NCBI GenBank assembly: GCA_028709805.1
Contig: JAQUTL010000002.1
Span: forward strand, 1-64,000
DNA: 64,000 nt
Direction: 5' to 3'
Source of the DNA: Victivallaceae bacterium
GTDB lineage: Bacteria; Verrucomicrobiota; Lentisphaeria; Victivallales; Victivallaceae
Both the position numbers and the translations under genes were made by a program. Every line of letters starts with the position of its first letter. Position 1 is the stretch's first letter. Positions 51,008 through 60,107 of the stretch are shown here, one piece after another. A model generated the notes under the pieces. The model saw only the letters and a program-made list of their open reading frames with translations, had not been told where the DNA came from and ran no database searches.

Positions 51008-53515
51008 ATGATGAACGGAAAAAATATGGAAAAAGAATTACTGTCACTGCTCGAAAAGCTGACTCTTGATGAGAAAATATCGCTTTGTCACGGCGCAACC
51101 TGCACCGAAGTGGCCGGAATACCCCGGCTCGGCATCAAAAGTCTGGTGATGAACGACGGTCCGCAGGGGGTTCGCATGGAAGACGGCCGCACCGCCACCG
51201 CCATGCCCTGCGGCATGGCTCTGGCCGCCACCTTCTCACCCGCGCTCGCCGCGGAATACGGCGCCGCGGTGGCCAGGGAATGCAACAGCAATCACATCAA
51301 TGTCATCCTCGGCCCCGGACTGAATCTGATGCGCACGCCGATGAACGGGCGCAACTTTGAATACTTCGGCGAAGATCCGCTGCTGGCCGGAAAAATCGCC
51401 GCCGGTTATATTTCCGGTTGCCAGAAGGAAAAAGTTGCCGCCGTTCCCAAACACCTTGCGCTGAATAATCAGGAGATATGCCGCACCACCGGGAATTCCA
51501 TCTGCGACCGCCAGACCATGCGCAATCTCTATCTGCGCAGCTTTGAAATTCTTACGCGCGGCGCCCGGCCGTGGATGATGATGAGCAGTTACAACAAAAT
51601 CAACGGGGAAGACGCCTCCGCTTGCGAGTACACCCAAAAAAACGTCATCAAAGGCATGGCCGGATTCGACGGCGTAATGGTCTCCGACTGGGGCGGACTG
51701 CACGACACGGTAAAAGCCGCGCTTCACGGAACCGACCTTGAAATGGGATCGGGCCATTTTGCCGACACGCTCAAGGCTAAGGTTGAATCCGGCGAAGTCC
51801 CGATGCCGGTTCTGGACGGCATGGTTCTGCGCATGCTCCGGCTGCTGTGGCGCACCGGACGCATCGAACACGACGGGTTCATTCCGGGTGAAGCCGAGGC
51901 CAATACCCCGCGCAACCGAGCGGTTGCCCGGAAAATCGCCGCGGCCGGAACCGTGCTGCTGAAGAACGACGCCGGTATGCTCCCGCTGGCCAAAGCCCGT
52001 CTGAAACGGATTCTGGTCACCGGCCCCGAAGCCGACTACCATCACTGTCTCGGCGGACTGGAAAATTGCGGCGGCTCCGGCGCGGTTCACCCGGATTATG
52101 AGATAACCCCGCTTGCCGGAGTGCGCGAGTATCTGAAAGACACCGATATTGAGATCGTCCATTCCCCGGGTGTTCGCTTCGAGGACAGCGAGCTTCTGCC
52201 CGATGCGCTGCTCCGCCATCCGGACGGCGGCAACGGCGTTCGGGTCAGCTTCTTCGACGGCGACTTTGACCGGGCGCCGTTTGATATCCGCCATGCCGAG
52301 TCGCTCAACTGCCGCTGGGGAGTGTTTCTGGCGGCCGGCCGGTCAAATGACGACCCTTTGAATCTCCGCGCGTTCAAGGTCAGAATGGAAACACAGGCCG
52401 TTCCCGCTCAATCCGGCCGGATATTTCTTACCTACAACACTTCGCGTCTCAGCGGCAGAGTGTTGCTGGACGGTCGCGAAGTGCTCCGCAACGGCCCCGG
52501 AACCACCTATCCGGTCGAGCGCGGAATATACGTTGACGCCGAAGCCGGAAAGCCCTTGAATCTGACCGTGGAGATGAGCCGCAGCGAAGCGGAATTCACA
52601 GAATTCCGCATGCTCTGGTGCGTTCCGGCCGCCGAAAGCATCCGGCAGACCGCAGAACTGGCCAAAACCGTTGATTGCGTGCTGTTCTTCGGCGGCCGCA
52701 CCCACCGCGATGACCGCGAAGCCATCGGCTGGGGCGACGTTCCGGCCGCCGACGTCACCTCTTGGCGGCTTCCGGCCAACCAGAACGAGCTTATCTCCGC
52801 ATTGTGCGCGGCCAATCCCAATGTCGTCGGCTGCTTTGTGTCCGGCGGACCGTTCGACGTGTCGCCGTGGATCGACCGGATTCCCGCGATGCTGGAGGGC
52901 TTCTACGGCGGAATGGAGTCCGGCCGGGCATGGGCCGGCCTGCTGTTCGGAAGCGTCGAACCGCAGGGCAGACTTCCGTTCACCTGGGCGGCCGGATATG
53001 ACGATTACAGCTGTCACGCCAACGGCTGCTACCCCGGCGTGCGTGGCGACAACTCGCCGCATACCGAGTATCGCGAAAGAGAATTCATCGGCTACCGGCA
53101 TGCCGACGCCACCGGAAAAAAACCGGTGTTTCCGTTCGGATTCGGTCTGGGATATTCGCCAGAACCGCAGTTTGAAATCGTCTCCGTAAAATCGGACGGC
53201 AACGGCGACGCGTCAACCGTAAAAGTTGTCTGCCGGGCCGAAAATCCGTCGGATAAAGCGGCGTTCGGCGTCGCCCAGCTCTATGCCGCGATGCCGGACA
53301 ACGCCGGACGGCCGCCCAAAGAACTGGTCGGCTTTGCCGCCATCGCGCTGCCGGCCGCCGGCTCGCAGCTCTTTGATTTCGTTCTTGACCGGCACGATCT
53401 GGCGCGCTGCCGGCATGACGACGACCACCCGGCCGTCGCCGCCGGCGAATACCGGTTCACGCTTAATTGCAATGCGGCGGAAATCGCCGACTCGCAATTA
53501 ATCACACTGGCTTGA
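51008..53515 (+). CDS. Glycoside hydrolase family 3 (beta-glucosidase-like)
   Basis: 835 residues. GH3 N-terminal domain: GIKSLVMNDGPQGVR, LGPGLNLMRTPMNGRNFEYFGEDP, VPKHLALNNQE, and VMVSDWGGLHDTV with the nucleophile Asp. The C-terminal GH3 domain (~300-650) is interrupted at ~385-530 by a PA14-like insertion, and a fibronectin-III-like domain closes the protein after FPFGFGLGYS. No signal peptide, so probably cytoplasmic. Alternative starts at 51011 and 51026. Its 3' end overlaps the convergent dedA-like gene by 18 bases. Confidence 0.94.
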   Translation: MMNGKNMEKELLSLLEKLTLDEKISLCHGATCTEVAGIPRLGIKSLVMNDGPQGVRMEDGRTATAMPCGMALAATFSPALAAEYGAAVARECNSNHINVILGPGLNLMRTPMNGRNFEYFGEDPLLAGKIAAGYISGCQKEKVAAVPKHLALNNQEICRTTGNSICDRQTMRNLYLRSFEILTRGARPWMMMSSYNKINGEDASACEYTQKNVIKGMAGFDGVMVSDWGGLHDTVKAALHGTDLEMGSGHFADTLKAKVESGEVPMPVLDGMVLRMLRLLWRTGRIEHDGFIPGEAEANTPRNRAVARKIAAAGTVLLKNDAGMLPLAKARLKRILVTGPEADYHHCLGGLENCGGSGAVHPDYEITPLAGVREYLKDTDIEIVHSPGVRFEDSELLPDALLRHPDGGNGVRVSFFDGDFDRAPFDIRHAESLNCRWGVFLAAGRSNDDPLNLRAFKVRMETQAVPAQSGRIFLTYNTSRLSGRVLLDGREVLRNGPGTTYPVERGIYVDAEAGKPLNLTVEMSRSEAEFTEFRMLWCVPAAESIRQTAELAKTVDCVLFFGGRTHRDDREAIGWGDVPAADVTSWRLPANQNELISALCAANPNVVGCFVSGGPFDVSPWIDRIPAMLEGFYGGMESGRAWAGLLFGSVEPQGRLPFTWAAGYDDYSCHANGCYPGVRGDNSPHTEYREREFIGYRHADATGKKPVFPFGFGLGYSPEPQFEIVSVKSDGNGDASTVKVVCRAENPSDKAAFGVAQLYAAMPDNAGRPPKELVGFAAIALPAAGSQLFDFVLDRHDLARCRHDDDHPAVAAGEYRFTLNCNAAEIADSQLITLA

Positions 53516-54202
53516 CGCTTCACTCGCGGCGCGCGGTTTCATGATCCTCCGGTGTATGACCATATATACCGCGACCAGAACCGCGCAGCCGCCGAATATC
53601 CAGATGTAATTTTCCGTAATCAGCTTTTCACCGCCAGCCACCATGTCGACATAACTCATAGTGCCTGCGGCATGACCGAACCAGACGCCGATCAGCGTCA
53701 GCACCGTCACCCAGATTCCGGCGCCAAGCGCGGTATAAAATGAAAATTGTCCGAACGGCATCCGGGCCAGACCGGCCGGAAGCGAAATCAATTGGCGGAT
53801 CGCCGGAAGCAGACGGCAGACAAAAGTCGCCAGCGCCCCGTATTCACGGAACACCTCTTCCGCCCGGTTCAGAGTTTTATCATTGAGGAAAAAATATTTT
53901 CCATACCGGTACAATGCGCTCCGCCCCAGATAAAGCGCAAGAAAATAATTGACATAGGCGCCGGCCAGCGATCCGGCTACGCCGCACACTATCGCGCAAA
54001 CGCCGTCCACCCACACGTTTCCGGTCAACAATTCACCCCGCCATGCCAGAAATCCGGCCGGTATCATCACCACCTCGCTCGGAAACGGAATGAACGAGCT
54101 TTCAATCGTCATAAAAATAAAAATTATCAAAAATCCCCACAAATGGGCATACTGCGCAAATTCCGCTATATGCCCGGCAATATATTCATTCATTGCAGTC
54201 AA
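53498..54202 (-). CDS. DedA family (SNARE-associated) membrane protein
   Basis: 234 residues with the DedA pattern: FLIIFIFMTIESSFIPFPSEVVMIPAGFLA, GSLAGAYVNYFLALYLGR, FREYGALATFVCRLLPAIRQLISLPAGLARM, and further hydrophobic segments near the C-terminus. The family flips undecaprenyl phosphate or phospholipids across the inner membrane. Usual length. A start three codons in (ATG 54193) is equally possible. Confidence 0.93.
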   Translation of the reverse strand: MTAMNEYIAGHIAEFAQYAHLWGFLIIFIFMTIESSFIPFPSEVVMIPAGFLAWRGELLTGNVWVDGVCAIVCGVAGSLAGAYVNYFLALYLGRSALYRYGKYFFLNDKTLNRAEEVFREYGALATFVCRLLPAIRQLISLPAGLARMPFGQFSFYTALGAGIWVTVLTLIGVWFGHAAGTMSYVDMVAGGEKLITENYIWIFGGCAVLVAVYMVIHRRIMKPRAASEASSQCD

Positions 54203-54305
54203 TCTCCATTGAACTGTTATTCAAGACTTGAGAGGAACCGTCCGCGGCGCGGAGTTGGAGGACGTATTATCGCGCCGGCGTAACAATGCCGGGAAAAACG
54301 CCGCG

Positions 54306-54776
54306 TCAGACGGCGCTTGGACATGGGATTAAGTTCAACGGACCGGCCCGCACCGGAGGACGCGGACACAAGTCAGCCGTCGTAACAAAAACTTCATTTC
54401 CCGTTTTTTGAAGTTCCGGGCCATTTCGTAACTCAAGTCCGACCCACTCCGGCGGCATAACAAAGCATGGCGCAAGTCCGGTGCGCGACCAGGTCGAAAA
54501 CGAATTGCGCCGCAGATTTTTTCCGGCTGAAATCAACGGCGACCAGACGGCAGACTCCATTTCGCCGTTTCCGGCATCCGCTTCCCGGCATACCGTAACG
54601 GTTGATACCGCGCAGAACGGCGCCTCCGGCGTCACCTCCTCCGCCGCAAATATTATGCCGCATAGCAGAATTATGAAGGCGGCGGCTCCAAAAAACGCCG
54701 CGCGTCCACCATTTCGCAATGCGGATTCGGCAATGCACCGTTTTATGATCCGGCAGAAAACAGTATTGAACGTCAT
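54306..54776 (-). CDS. Small exported protein of unknown function
   Basis: About 156 residues from ATG 54776 (AAGG five bases upstream; the frame is open further). A basic N-terminus is followed by a hydrophobic segment (residues ~28-44) ending FAAEE, which looks like a long signal peptide or signal anchor. The rest contains several Cys and Pro and no known motif. The opposite strand also has an open frame, but without a signal or ribosome site. Reality of the gene is moderately likely. Confidence 0.4.
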   Translation of the reverse strand: MTFNTVFCRIIKRCIAESALRNGGRAAFFGAAAFIILLCGIIFAAEEVTPEAPFCAVSTVTVCREADAGNGEMESAVWSPLISAGKNLRRNSFSTWSRTGLAPCFVMPPEWVGLELRNGPELQKTGNEVFVTTADLCPRPPVRAGPLNLIPCPSAV

Positions 54777-54965
54777 TTGGCCTTTCCGGTCTCTGGATAC
54801 TATTATATCATGGCGGAGCTTTTTTTCAAGCGCCGCCATCCGGCCGGCAGTCGGTGCCAGCATGAACAGACGCCGCCGGATATATCGAGCCGGCTCCGAG
54901 TCCGGCGTTAAAGCCGTTTTCAACTTTTCCGTCCGGAACCGCCGGAGACCGTCCATCGCAAAAAT

Positions 54966-57041
54966 TTATTTCCCGCAGGGAATACCGAACACGTTGCCGA
55001 ATTTCTGCTGATTCAACGCCTCAACGTAGGCGCTGACCTTGGTGTAGGTGCTGCACGGGTCGATGGTCTGATCCATGCAGTCGCCGTCCAGCACCAGCAG
55101 CGGCAGATGCGACTTCCCCAACTCCTCGCGCAGATGTTTGATGAACGAACTGTCCGACATCGAGCAACGCCCGAACCCGTGATTGTAAAGCACACATCCG
55201 TTCAGTTTGAATCTGGCCGCCTGCTCGATGATCGCCTTTACCCGCAGCTCCGGGTCCATAAAGCCGGAGTTAAGCAGTTTCCGCGCCAGCGACCGGTATG
55301 GATCGGAACTGTCCAGCGGCTCCCAGCCGATGTAGTTGACCTCCTCAAATACAATCGGCGCATTGCAGGTGATCTCCAGATAATCCAGCAATTCGGTGTT
55401 GTAGAACGGCGGCAGATGCAGCCAGATCAGCCGGTGAGTGGCGTCCAGCGGGTCCATCTTATGAGTGTCCCGGTATTCCTCAAGCTCGCTGCAGAGTTTT
55501 TTCTGAATCTCCACAAGTTCCGGCCGCCCCCACATCTGCGAAAAGATTGATGCAAAATAAATTGCCTGAGCGCCGCGCAGCAACGGCGGATTGTCCGCCC
55601 GCAGGTCATTGCATTTCAACGACCAGTCGCGCGCCTGATTGGAATAGTCGCACGCCGCCGCCAGCTTTCCGAGATCCATCCGGAGACTGGTCCTGCTCTC
55701 AATCACGCGAACCGCGCGCTCAAGATCGGCGGCAAGATTTTCAATCGCATTGCCGTCCTCGTTCGACGGCGTCTGAAGTGAAAAGAATTTGTCGGCAATG
55801 CCATAATTGCGCACCAGGTCGCGGAACACCCGCTCCCCCTGCTGGCACGGCTGCGACGTGGACAGCCCGAACGCCGCCGCCGGCAGTTCAACCCCTTCCA
55901 GCACCCGGAGAAAGGAGCAGCTCTCACCGGTGTATCCTTTGCAGGCGGCACAGTCAAACGCCTTCTTCAGCTTTGGCGTGTTGCGGGCGAACAGGGCCGC
56001 ATAGGTTTCCAGCGTCAGTATCCGCGCGCCCATCGCGTTCAATATTTCAGCTGGAAAGAACAAATTTCGCCAGATCAGCGGCGCCGGCGAGCGCCCGCGG
56101 AATTCACGCCCGGTGGACAGCACGCGGCGGCGGGCCGACTCCAGCGCCCGGTCCGCCAGCGGCTCCGGCCGATAAAGTTTATGCTTGTGCTTCAAGCGCC
56201 GGTATTGCTGCGAGAGCAGTGCCGCGCCGAGCGCGCCGATAATGCCGTGCTGTTCGGGAATGACGATCTTGTTTCCGGTGATTTCCTCCAGATAATGCGC
56301 CACCGCCGCGTTGTATGCCACGCCGCCCTGAAACACAATCGGACCGTGATACCCCTGAAAAATTTCTCCGACTCCGGCCATGATGGTGCGGGCCTGCGCC
56401 TTGCAGGCGCCGCCGATGATCTCGCCCAGCGGAAAACGGTTTTTGAACTTGTTGATGGAGGTGGCGCTCAAAACGGCGCAGACGCTGGAAAACTCCAGAT
56501 TGCTGTTGTAGTCGGCGCGTGACGGCATTTCTTCGATCGGAACATTGAGTTTGATCGCCACGCTGTCCAGAAAAGCGCCGGTTCCGGCGGCGCAGATGCC
56601 GCTCATCTTGCAGTTCCACATATTGGTCTCGCGGTTGAAGACCATCGCCTTGCTGTCCTGCCCGCCGACATCCAGAATCGCCTCGCACTCCGGATAAAAC
56701 CTTCTGGCTCCGGCGACATGGGCGGCGACTTCACTGATTTTGAAATCATAAGGAATAAAGTCGTGCGTATCTTCAACAATCTGGCTTCCGGTGACTCCGG
56801 TGCAGGAAATACTGGACAGCGAGTCAATTCCGCTGTCCTTCAGAAAGCGGTCAACCGTTTGGCGGAGCTGGCCGAAATTGCAGGCTCCGCAGCGGTTGCA
56901 GCTCCCGCTGCAGCGAACCCGGCCGGAGTCGGCCGGTTTTGTCCGCTGGTACAAAGAATTGAGGATTTCCCCGGCTTCGTTCAACAGCACGATCTTAAGT
57001 GTAGTCGAACCGATGTCTATCCCCAGATAGAGATTTTCCAT
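54966..57041 (-). CDS. Fused BadF-type activator ATPase and 2-hydroxyacyl-CoA dehydratase-like iron-sulfur protein
   Basis: 691 residues. Residues 1-~280 are an ASKHA activator like HgdC: GIDIGSTTLKIVLL, LDVGGQDSKAM, and cluster-bridging cysteines in SGICAAGTGAFLDS (Cys150) and FSSVCAV (Cys188). It carries an extra motif CSGSCNRCGAC (Cys44, 48, 51, 54). Residues ~310-691 resemble the HgdB/double-cubane family with conserved cysteines (CAAC, TSQPCQQ, GFGRCSMSD, DGDCMDQ). Normally the activator and electron acceptor are separate proteins; fusion implies ATP-driven low-potential electron transfer inside one chain. The substrate is unknown; double-cubane proteins reduce small molecules, dehydratases act on acyl-CoA. 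Monocistronic. Confidence 0.85.
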   Translation of the reverse strand: MENLYLGIDIGSTTLKIVLLNEAGEILNSLYQRTKPADSGRVRCSGSCNRCGACNFGQLRQTVDRFLKDSGIDSLSSISCTGVTGSQIVEDTHDFIPYDFKISEVAAHVAGARRFYPECEAILDVGGQDSKAMVFNRETNMWNCKMSGICAAGTGAFLDSVAIKLNVPIEEMPSRADYNSNLEFSSVCAVLSATSINKFKNRFPLGEIIGGACKAQARTIMAGVGEIFQGYHGPIVFQGGVAYNAAVAHYLEEITGNKIVIPEQHGIIGALGAALLSQQYRRLKHKHKLYRPEPLADRALESARRRVLSTGREFRGRSPAPLIWRNLFFPAEILNAMGARILTLETYAALFARNTPKLKKAFDCAACKGYTGESCSFLRVLEGVELPAAAFGLSTSQPCQQGERVFRDLVRNYGIADKFFSLQTPSNEDGNAIENLAADLERAVRVIESRTSLRMDLGKLAAACDYSNQARDWSLKCNDLRADNPPLLRGAQAIYFASIFSQMWGRPELVEIQKKLCSELEEYRDTHKMDPLDATHRLIWLHLPPFYNTELLDYLEITCNAPIVFEEVNYIGWEPLDSSDPYRSLARKLLNSGFMDPELRVKAIIEQAARFKLNGCVLYNHGFGRCSMSDSSFIKHLREELGKSHLPLLVLDGDCMDQTIDPCSTYTKVSAYVEALNQQKFGNVFGIPCGK

Positions 57042-57355
57042 TTTTCATCCTTAGTCAAAACATATGATTATTAATAATTTTTATTTAAAGTCAGTCGGCA
57101 CGGCAGACCAGTCCCGGACGACAATCCGGCAATACGCCAGTGCCAATTCAATAAGATAGCCCATTTTGATAAAAAATCCTGTTCTGATCTTTTAAAACAT
57201 ATAAAAAAAGCGCAATTTTATGAAAAATCACCGGCCTCGGTCGAGGTATGGCTTCAAAACCGGAATATGCTGCCGACAGGTTGCCGGGAGATGACATTAT
57301 TCCGAAGCGCGAACGCCGCATATCAGAATTTTTATGTGTTTTTTAGCATAGGCAC
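57042..57355. other. Intergenic stretch without a gene
   Basis: About 315 bases between the divergent activator/dehydratase and PadR genes. AT-rich next to 57042. I see no gene or strong structure before the PadR promoter. Confidence 0.6.
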
Positions 57356-57384
57356 TTGACATACATAGATTGACTATGTATAAT
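57356..57384 (+). promoter_or_regulatory. Consensus promoter with embedded PadR operator
   Basis: TTGACA (57356-57361), 17-base spacer, TATAAT (57379-57384). The spacer region holds a perfect inverted repeat, ATACATAG (57361-57368) and CTATGTAT (57374-57381), five bases apart, overlapping both promoter boxes. PadR proteins bind ATGT/ACAT-containing palindromes, so autorepression by the next gene is the likely reading. Confidence 0.9.
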
Positions 57385-57416
57385 TATTGATATAACAATT
57401 CACCAAGGGGGCGGTC

Positions 57417-57737
57417 ATGGCGATTAACAGTGATCTTACACGCGGGGTGGCGGAGCCGATTATCCTGAAACTTCTGGCGGACAGGATGATGTACGGCTAT
57501 GAAATCATCAGGGAGGTGAACCTGAAGTCCAACGGCGAATTCGAGTGGAAGGAGGGGTCGCTCTACCCCTGTCTGCACAAACTTGAAGCGCAGAAGCTGA
57601 TTCAGAGCGAATGGATTCTGTGCGGTTCAAAACAGCGAAAATATTACACCATCACCGTCGAGGGGATGCGCGCGATGGAGGCCAAAACCGAGGAGCTGAA
57701 GACTTTTGCCAATACGCTTGCCATGATGATGGCGTAA
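57417..57737 (+). CDS. PadR family transcriptional regulator
   Basis: 106 residues, winged helix: VAEPIILKLLADRMMYGYEIIREVN, EFEWKEGSLYPCLHKLEAQKLI, and KYYTITVEGMRAMEAKTEEL. This is the short PadR-s2 type that usually controls the membrane-protein gene behind it. The 57.75 kb gene starts nine bases after its stop. It probably represses its own operon through the palindrome in the promoter. Confidence 0.94.
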   Translation: MAINSDLTRGVAEPIILKLLADRMMYGYEIIREVNLKSNGEFEWKEGSLYPCLHKLEAQKLIQSEWILCGSKQRKYYTITVEGMRAMEAKTEELKTFANTLAMMMA

Positions 57738-57746
57738 GAGTAAATC

Positions 57747-59591
57747 ATGAACAATATTGACAATGCCGTGGAGACCGCCACGGAACGCCTGAAAGACGAT
57801 TACGCTCTCCATGCCGAAGTTGCGGCCGAATTGCGCGACCACCTTGAAGAGTCGGCCTGCGACTCCGGCTCGGAGGAGGAGGCGCTGAAGCGTTTCGGTG
57901 AACCTGAAGAGATTGCCGGCCAGCTGTTCACCGCCAATTTGAGCCGCTTTAAATGGCACTCGCTTGCGCGGATGATTATGAAATACGCGGCGCTTCCGGC
58001 GATGGCGGCTGGGTTGTATTTTTCAGTTGACCCGGATTTACTCAGAACCGCCCGTAATTTCCTCCCGTTGATGAACGGCAGACCGCAGACTGCGCCGATG
58101 CCGGACGACCCGGAGTCGCAATTTCTTATAGCGGGCGACCGGAGCCGCAAGGGAAAGGCGCAACAGCTTCGCGCGATCTGGGAAAAGTATCCTGACAATA
58201 AAATGTATATGGCGACTTATATAGATCAGCTTTTACTGCCAATTGACGACAATGCCGCCATCGGCAAAGAGACGGTGGAAAAAGAGCTTGAACTTGCGAT
58301 GGCGGTCGATCCCGACAACGCGATCTTCAACTATTATCTTGCCTTTATCGACCCCGGGGTTACCGGAGACGGCCACAGGCAGCTGTTCGTTGTCACCGAC
58401 CGCGGCAAACTGGACCGCACCATGCAAACGCTTTCCGCCGGCTACGCCAAGCCGTATCTCACCAGTTTCAGCAAGGAACGCGGACTTCAACTTGTGGAAC
58501 TCTACAACTGCGAGGCAAGGGAAAAATTAAGTCAGAGCATGCTGTATACGCTGACCATGGCCGACTGTCCGCTTCCGCATCCGTCGATGTTCAGGAGGGC
58601 GGCGAACATCAATTTGCTGTATGCCGAAATGCTGATCGACGAGGGTAAAAGCGCCGAGGCCCTCCCTTATCTTGAAGCATGGAAGCCGATGTTGACACAG
58701 CTTAACCGCAAAGCCTGGACGTTGATCGACAATCTGGTGATGATGACGGTGGCCAGAAAGTACAGCCAGCAGGCCGCACTGCTCTACCGCAAGGCCGGCA
58801 TGGAGGACAAGGCGGCGGCGCTGGAAACGGAACTTGCGCCGCTTATAGCGCTTCACGACGCATGGCGCGTCAAGGATGCAAACTATGGGGCGACCATCAA
58901 GGAACACGGTGGAATGATGGCGAATCTGCTGCTTCCCAATCTTAGAGCAGTGACGCCGTTGACGCCGGAGATGCTCCGGCCTGAGTGTCAGCTTGACTAC
59001 CTGCTTGTGGACATCTTTGCGCTGACAATCTGCGCGGCCGGGATGCTATTGATTTGCGCAGTAACAGCCTTGAGGCTGTTTTTCTGCGTTCTGATCGTTC
59101 AGCGCCCACGTTTTGTGGTGCTTCCGCTCAAAAATCTTCTGCAAATCTTCGCACTCGGCATCGCGCTGCCTCTGGCGATATTCTTTGTGACATCATGGCT
59201 CGATCCTTTGAACTGGCGCGAACTTGGCATAAAAAACGAGATATCCGTGAGGTTCATGGCTTTCAACATCGTGTGGCTTGGATTCGTAACACCGTTTTGG
59301 CTTATGGGGCTTTACACATGCACCACTTCCCGGTATGTCGTAAAACTGACCGGCAAGAAGCCGGACACCGCGACCACGGACTTGAATCTGCTTATGGCCC
59401 TGATGTTCGCCACTCTGCTGATCGCCGCGATCTGCCAGCCGATGCTGCAATACCGCAAAAACCGGATATTCGCGGAAGATAGCGTTTTCTTCAAAACGCC
59501 GCTGGGATTTTCCACGATAGAAGAGGAAATCATCAACGCGCAGCGACAGGTGATCACCGATTGTCTGGAGAAGACCTCATCCGCGCAGTAG
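57747..59591 (+). CDS. PadR-linked membrane protein with N-terminal HAAS/permease-prefix domain
   Basis: 614 residues. The first ~60 residues (ATERLKDDYALHAEVAAELRDHLEES ... ALKRFGEPEEIAGQL) match the HAAS domain that accompanies PadR regulators. A first hydrophobic segment lies at ~72-92, a soluble helical, perhaps TPR-like region at ~110-400, then four transmembrane helices (~420-450, 465-490, 505-530, 545-565). Function unknown; such pairs are thought to sense envelope state. The PadR-gene/HAAS-protein pairing is well established; the large periplasmic region is unusual. Confidence 0.78.
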   Translation: MNNIDNAVETATERLKDDYALHAEVAAELRDHLEESACDSGSEEEALKRFGEPEEIAGQLFTANLSRFKWHSLARMIMKYAALPAMAAGLYFSVDPDLLRTARNFLPLMNGRPQTAPMPDDPESQFLIAGDRSRKGKAQQLRAIWEKYPDNKMYMATYIDQLLLPIDDNAAIGKETVEKELELAMAVDPDNAIFNYYLAFIDPGVTGDGHRQLFVVTDRGKLDRTMQTLSAGYAKPYLTSFSKERGLQLVELYNCEAREKLSQSMLYTLTMADCPLPHPSMFRRAANINLLYAEMLIDEGKSAEALPYLEAWKPMLTQLNRKAWTLIDNLVMMTVARKYSQQAALLYRKAGMEDKAAALETELAPLIALHDAWRVKDANYGATIKEHGGMMANLLLPNLRAVTPLTPEMLRPECQLDYLLVDIFALTICAAGMLLICAVTALRLFFCVLIVQRPRFVVLPLKNLLQIFALGIALPLAIFFVTSWLDPLNWRELGIKNEISVRFMAFNIVWLGFVTPFWLMGLYTCTTSRYVVKLTGKKPDTATTDLNLLMALMFATLLIAAICQPMLQYRKNRIFAEDSVFFKTPLGFSTIEEEIINAQRQVITDCLEKTSSAQ

Positions 59592-59611
59592 AAGATCAAG
59601 ACATGTTTCAG

Positions 59612-59636
59612 ACGGCGGCCCGGCGCCGCCGTTTTT
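59612..59636 (+). terminator. Intrinsic terminator after the PadR unit
   Basis: ACGGCGGC and GCCGCCGT form a perfect 8-bp stem with a CCGGC loop, followed by five T. Confidence 0.85.
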
Positions 59637-59878
59637 GCCGATAAAACCGTGAATGCAACTTTCAGATTGAAAAATGGTTTTTCGACGGTTTTTGACCGAT
59701 TTGAGGAACTGAGCGTTGCGTCAAGGTGGTTCAGTGAGGCATATTTCCGCACGCGAAATCCGCGATATTTCCAATGCGCTTGTCCGGCGGGGCAGGGGGC
59801 GGGCGGCCTCAAACGCTGCGGTTAAAATAAAAAACGAACGCATGGATTCTTCTCCACCGTTCGCCTAACTGTCAAATA

Positions 59879-59953
59879 TGGCTCCGGCACTTGGATTCGA
59901 ACCAAGGACCAAGTGGTTAACAGCCACCTACTCTACCGCTGAGCTATGCCGGA
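59879..59953 (-). tRNA. tRNA-Asn (GTT)
   Basis: Minus-strand cloverleaf with encoded CCA: acceptor stem TCCGGCA/TGCCGGA, anticodon loop CTGTTAA giving anticodon GTT, T-arm CTTGG-TTCGAAT-CCAAG, discriminator G. All four arms pair well. Confidence 0.97.
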
Positions 59954-60038
59954 GCGTTTGTATACTATTAAGATATCCGTCATTTTTATTTTTGCAAGCA
60001 CAAAATGTGCTTTTTTCCGCTTTTTTTTACTTTTCATT

Positions 60039-60066
60039 TTGAGATTGACCTTTTGTGTGGTATAAT
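60039..60066 (+). promoter_or_regulatory. Probable promoter of the Prc-type protease gene
   Basis: TTGAGA (60039-60044), 16-base spacer, TATAAT (60061-60066), about 40 bases before the start codon. Confidence 0.6.
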
Positions 60067-60107
60067 TTCAGAATCGCATTTAATATATATATGAAATAAG
60101 GATCGTT

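Noticed and set aside
54481-55011. 176-codon plus-strand frame near the small exported gene
   Set aside because: No ribosome site, Arg/Ser-rich, runs into the 3' end of the iron-sulfur fusion gene on the other strand.
60045-60066. TTGACC as -35 box for prc
   Set aside because: Only ten bases before TATAAT; TTGAGA at 60039 has proper spacing.
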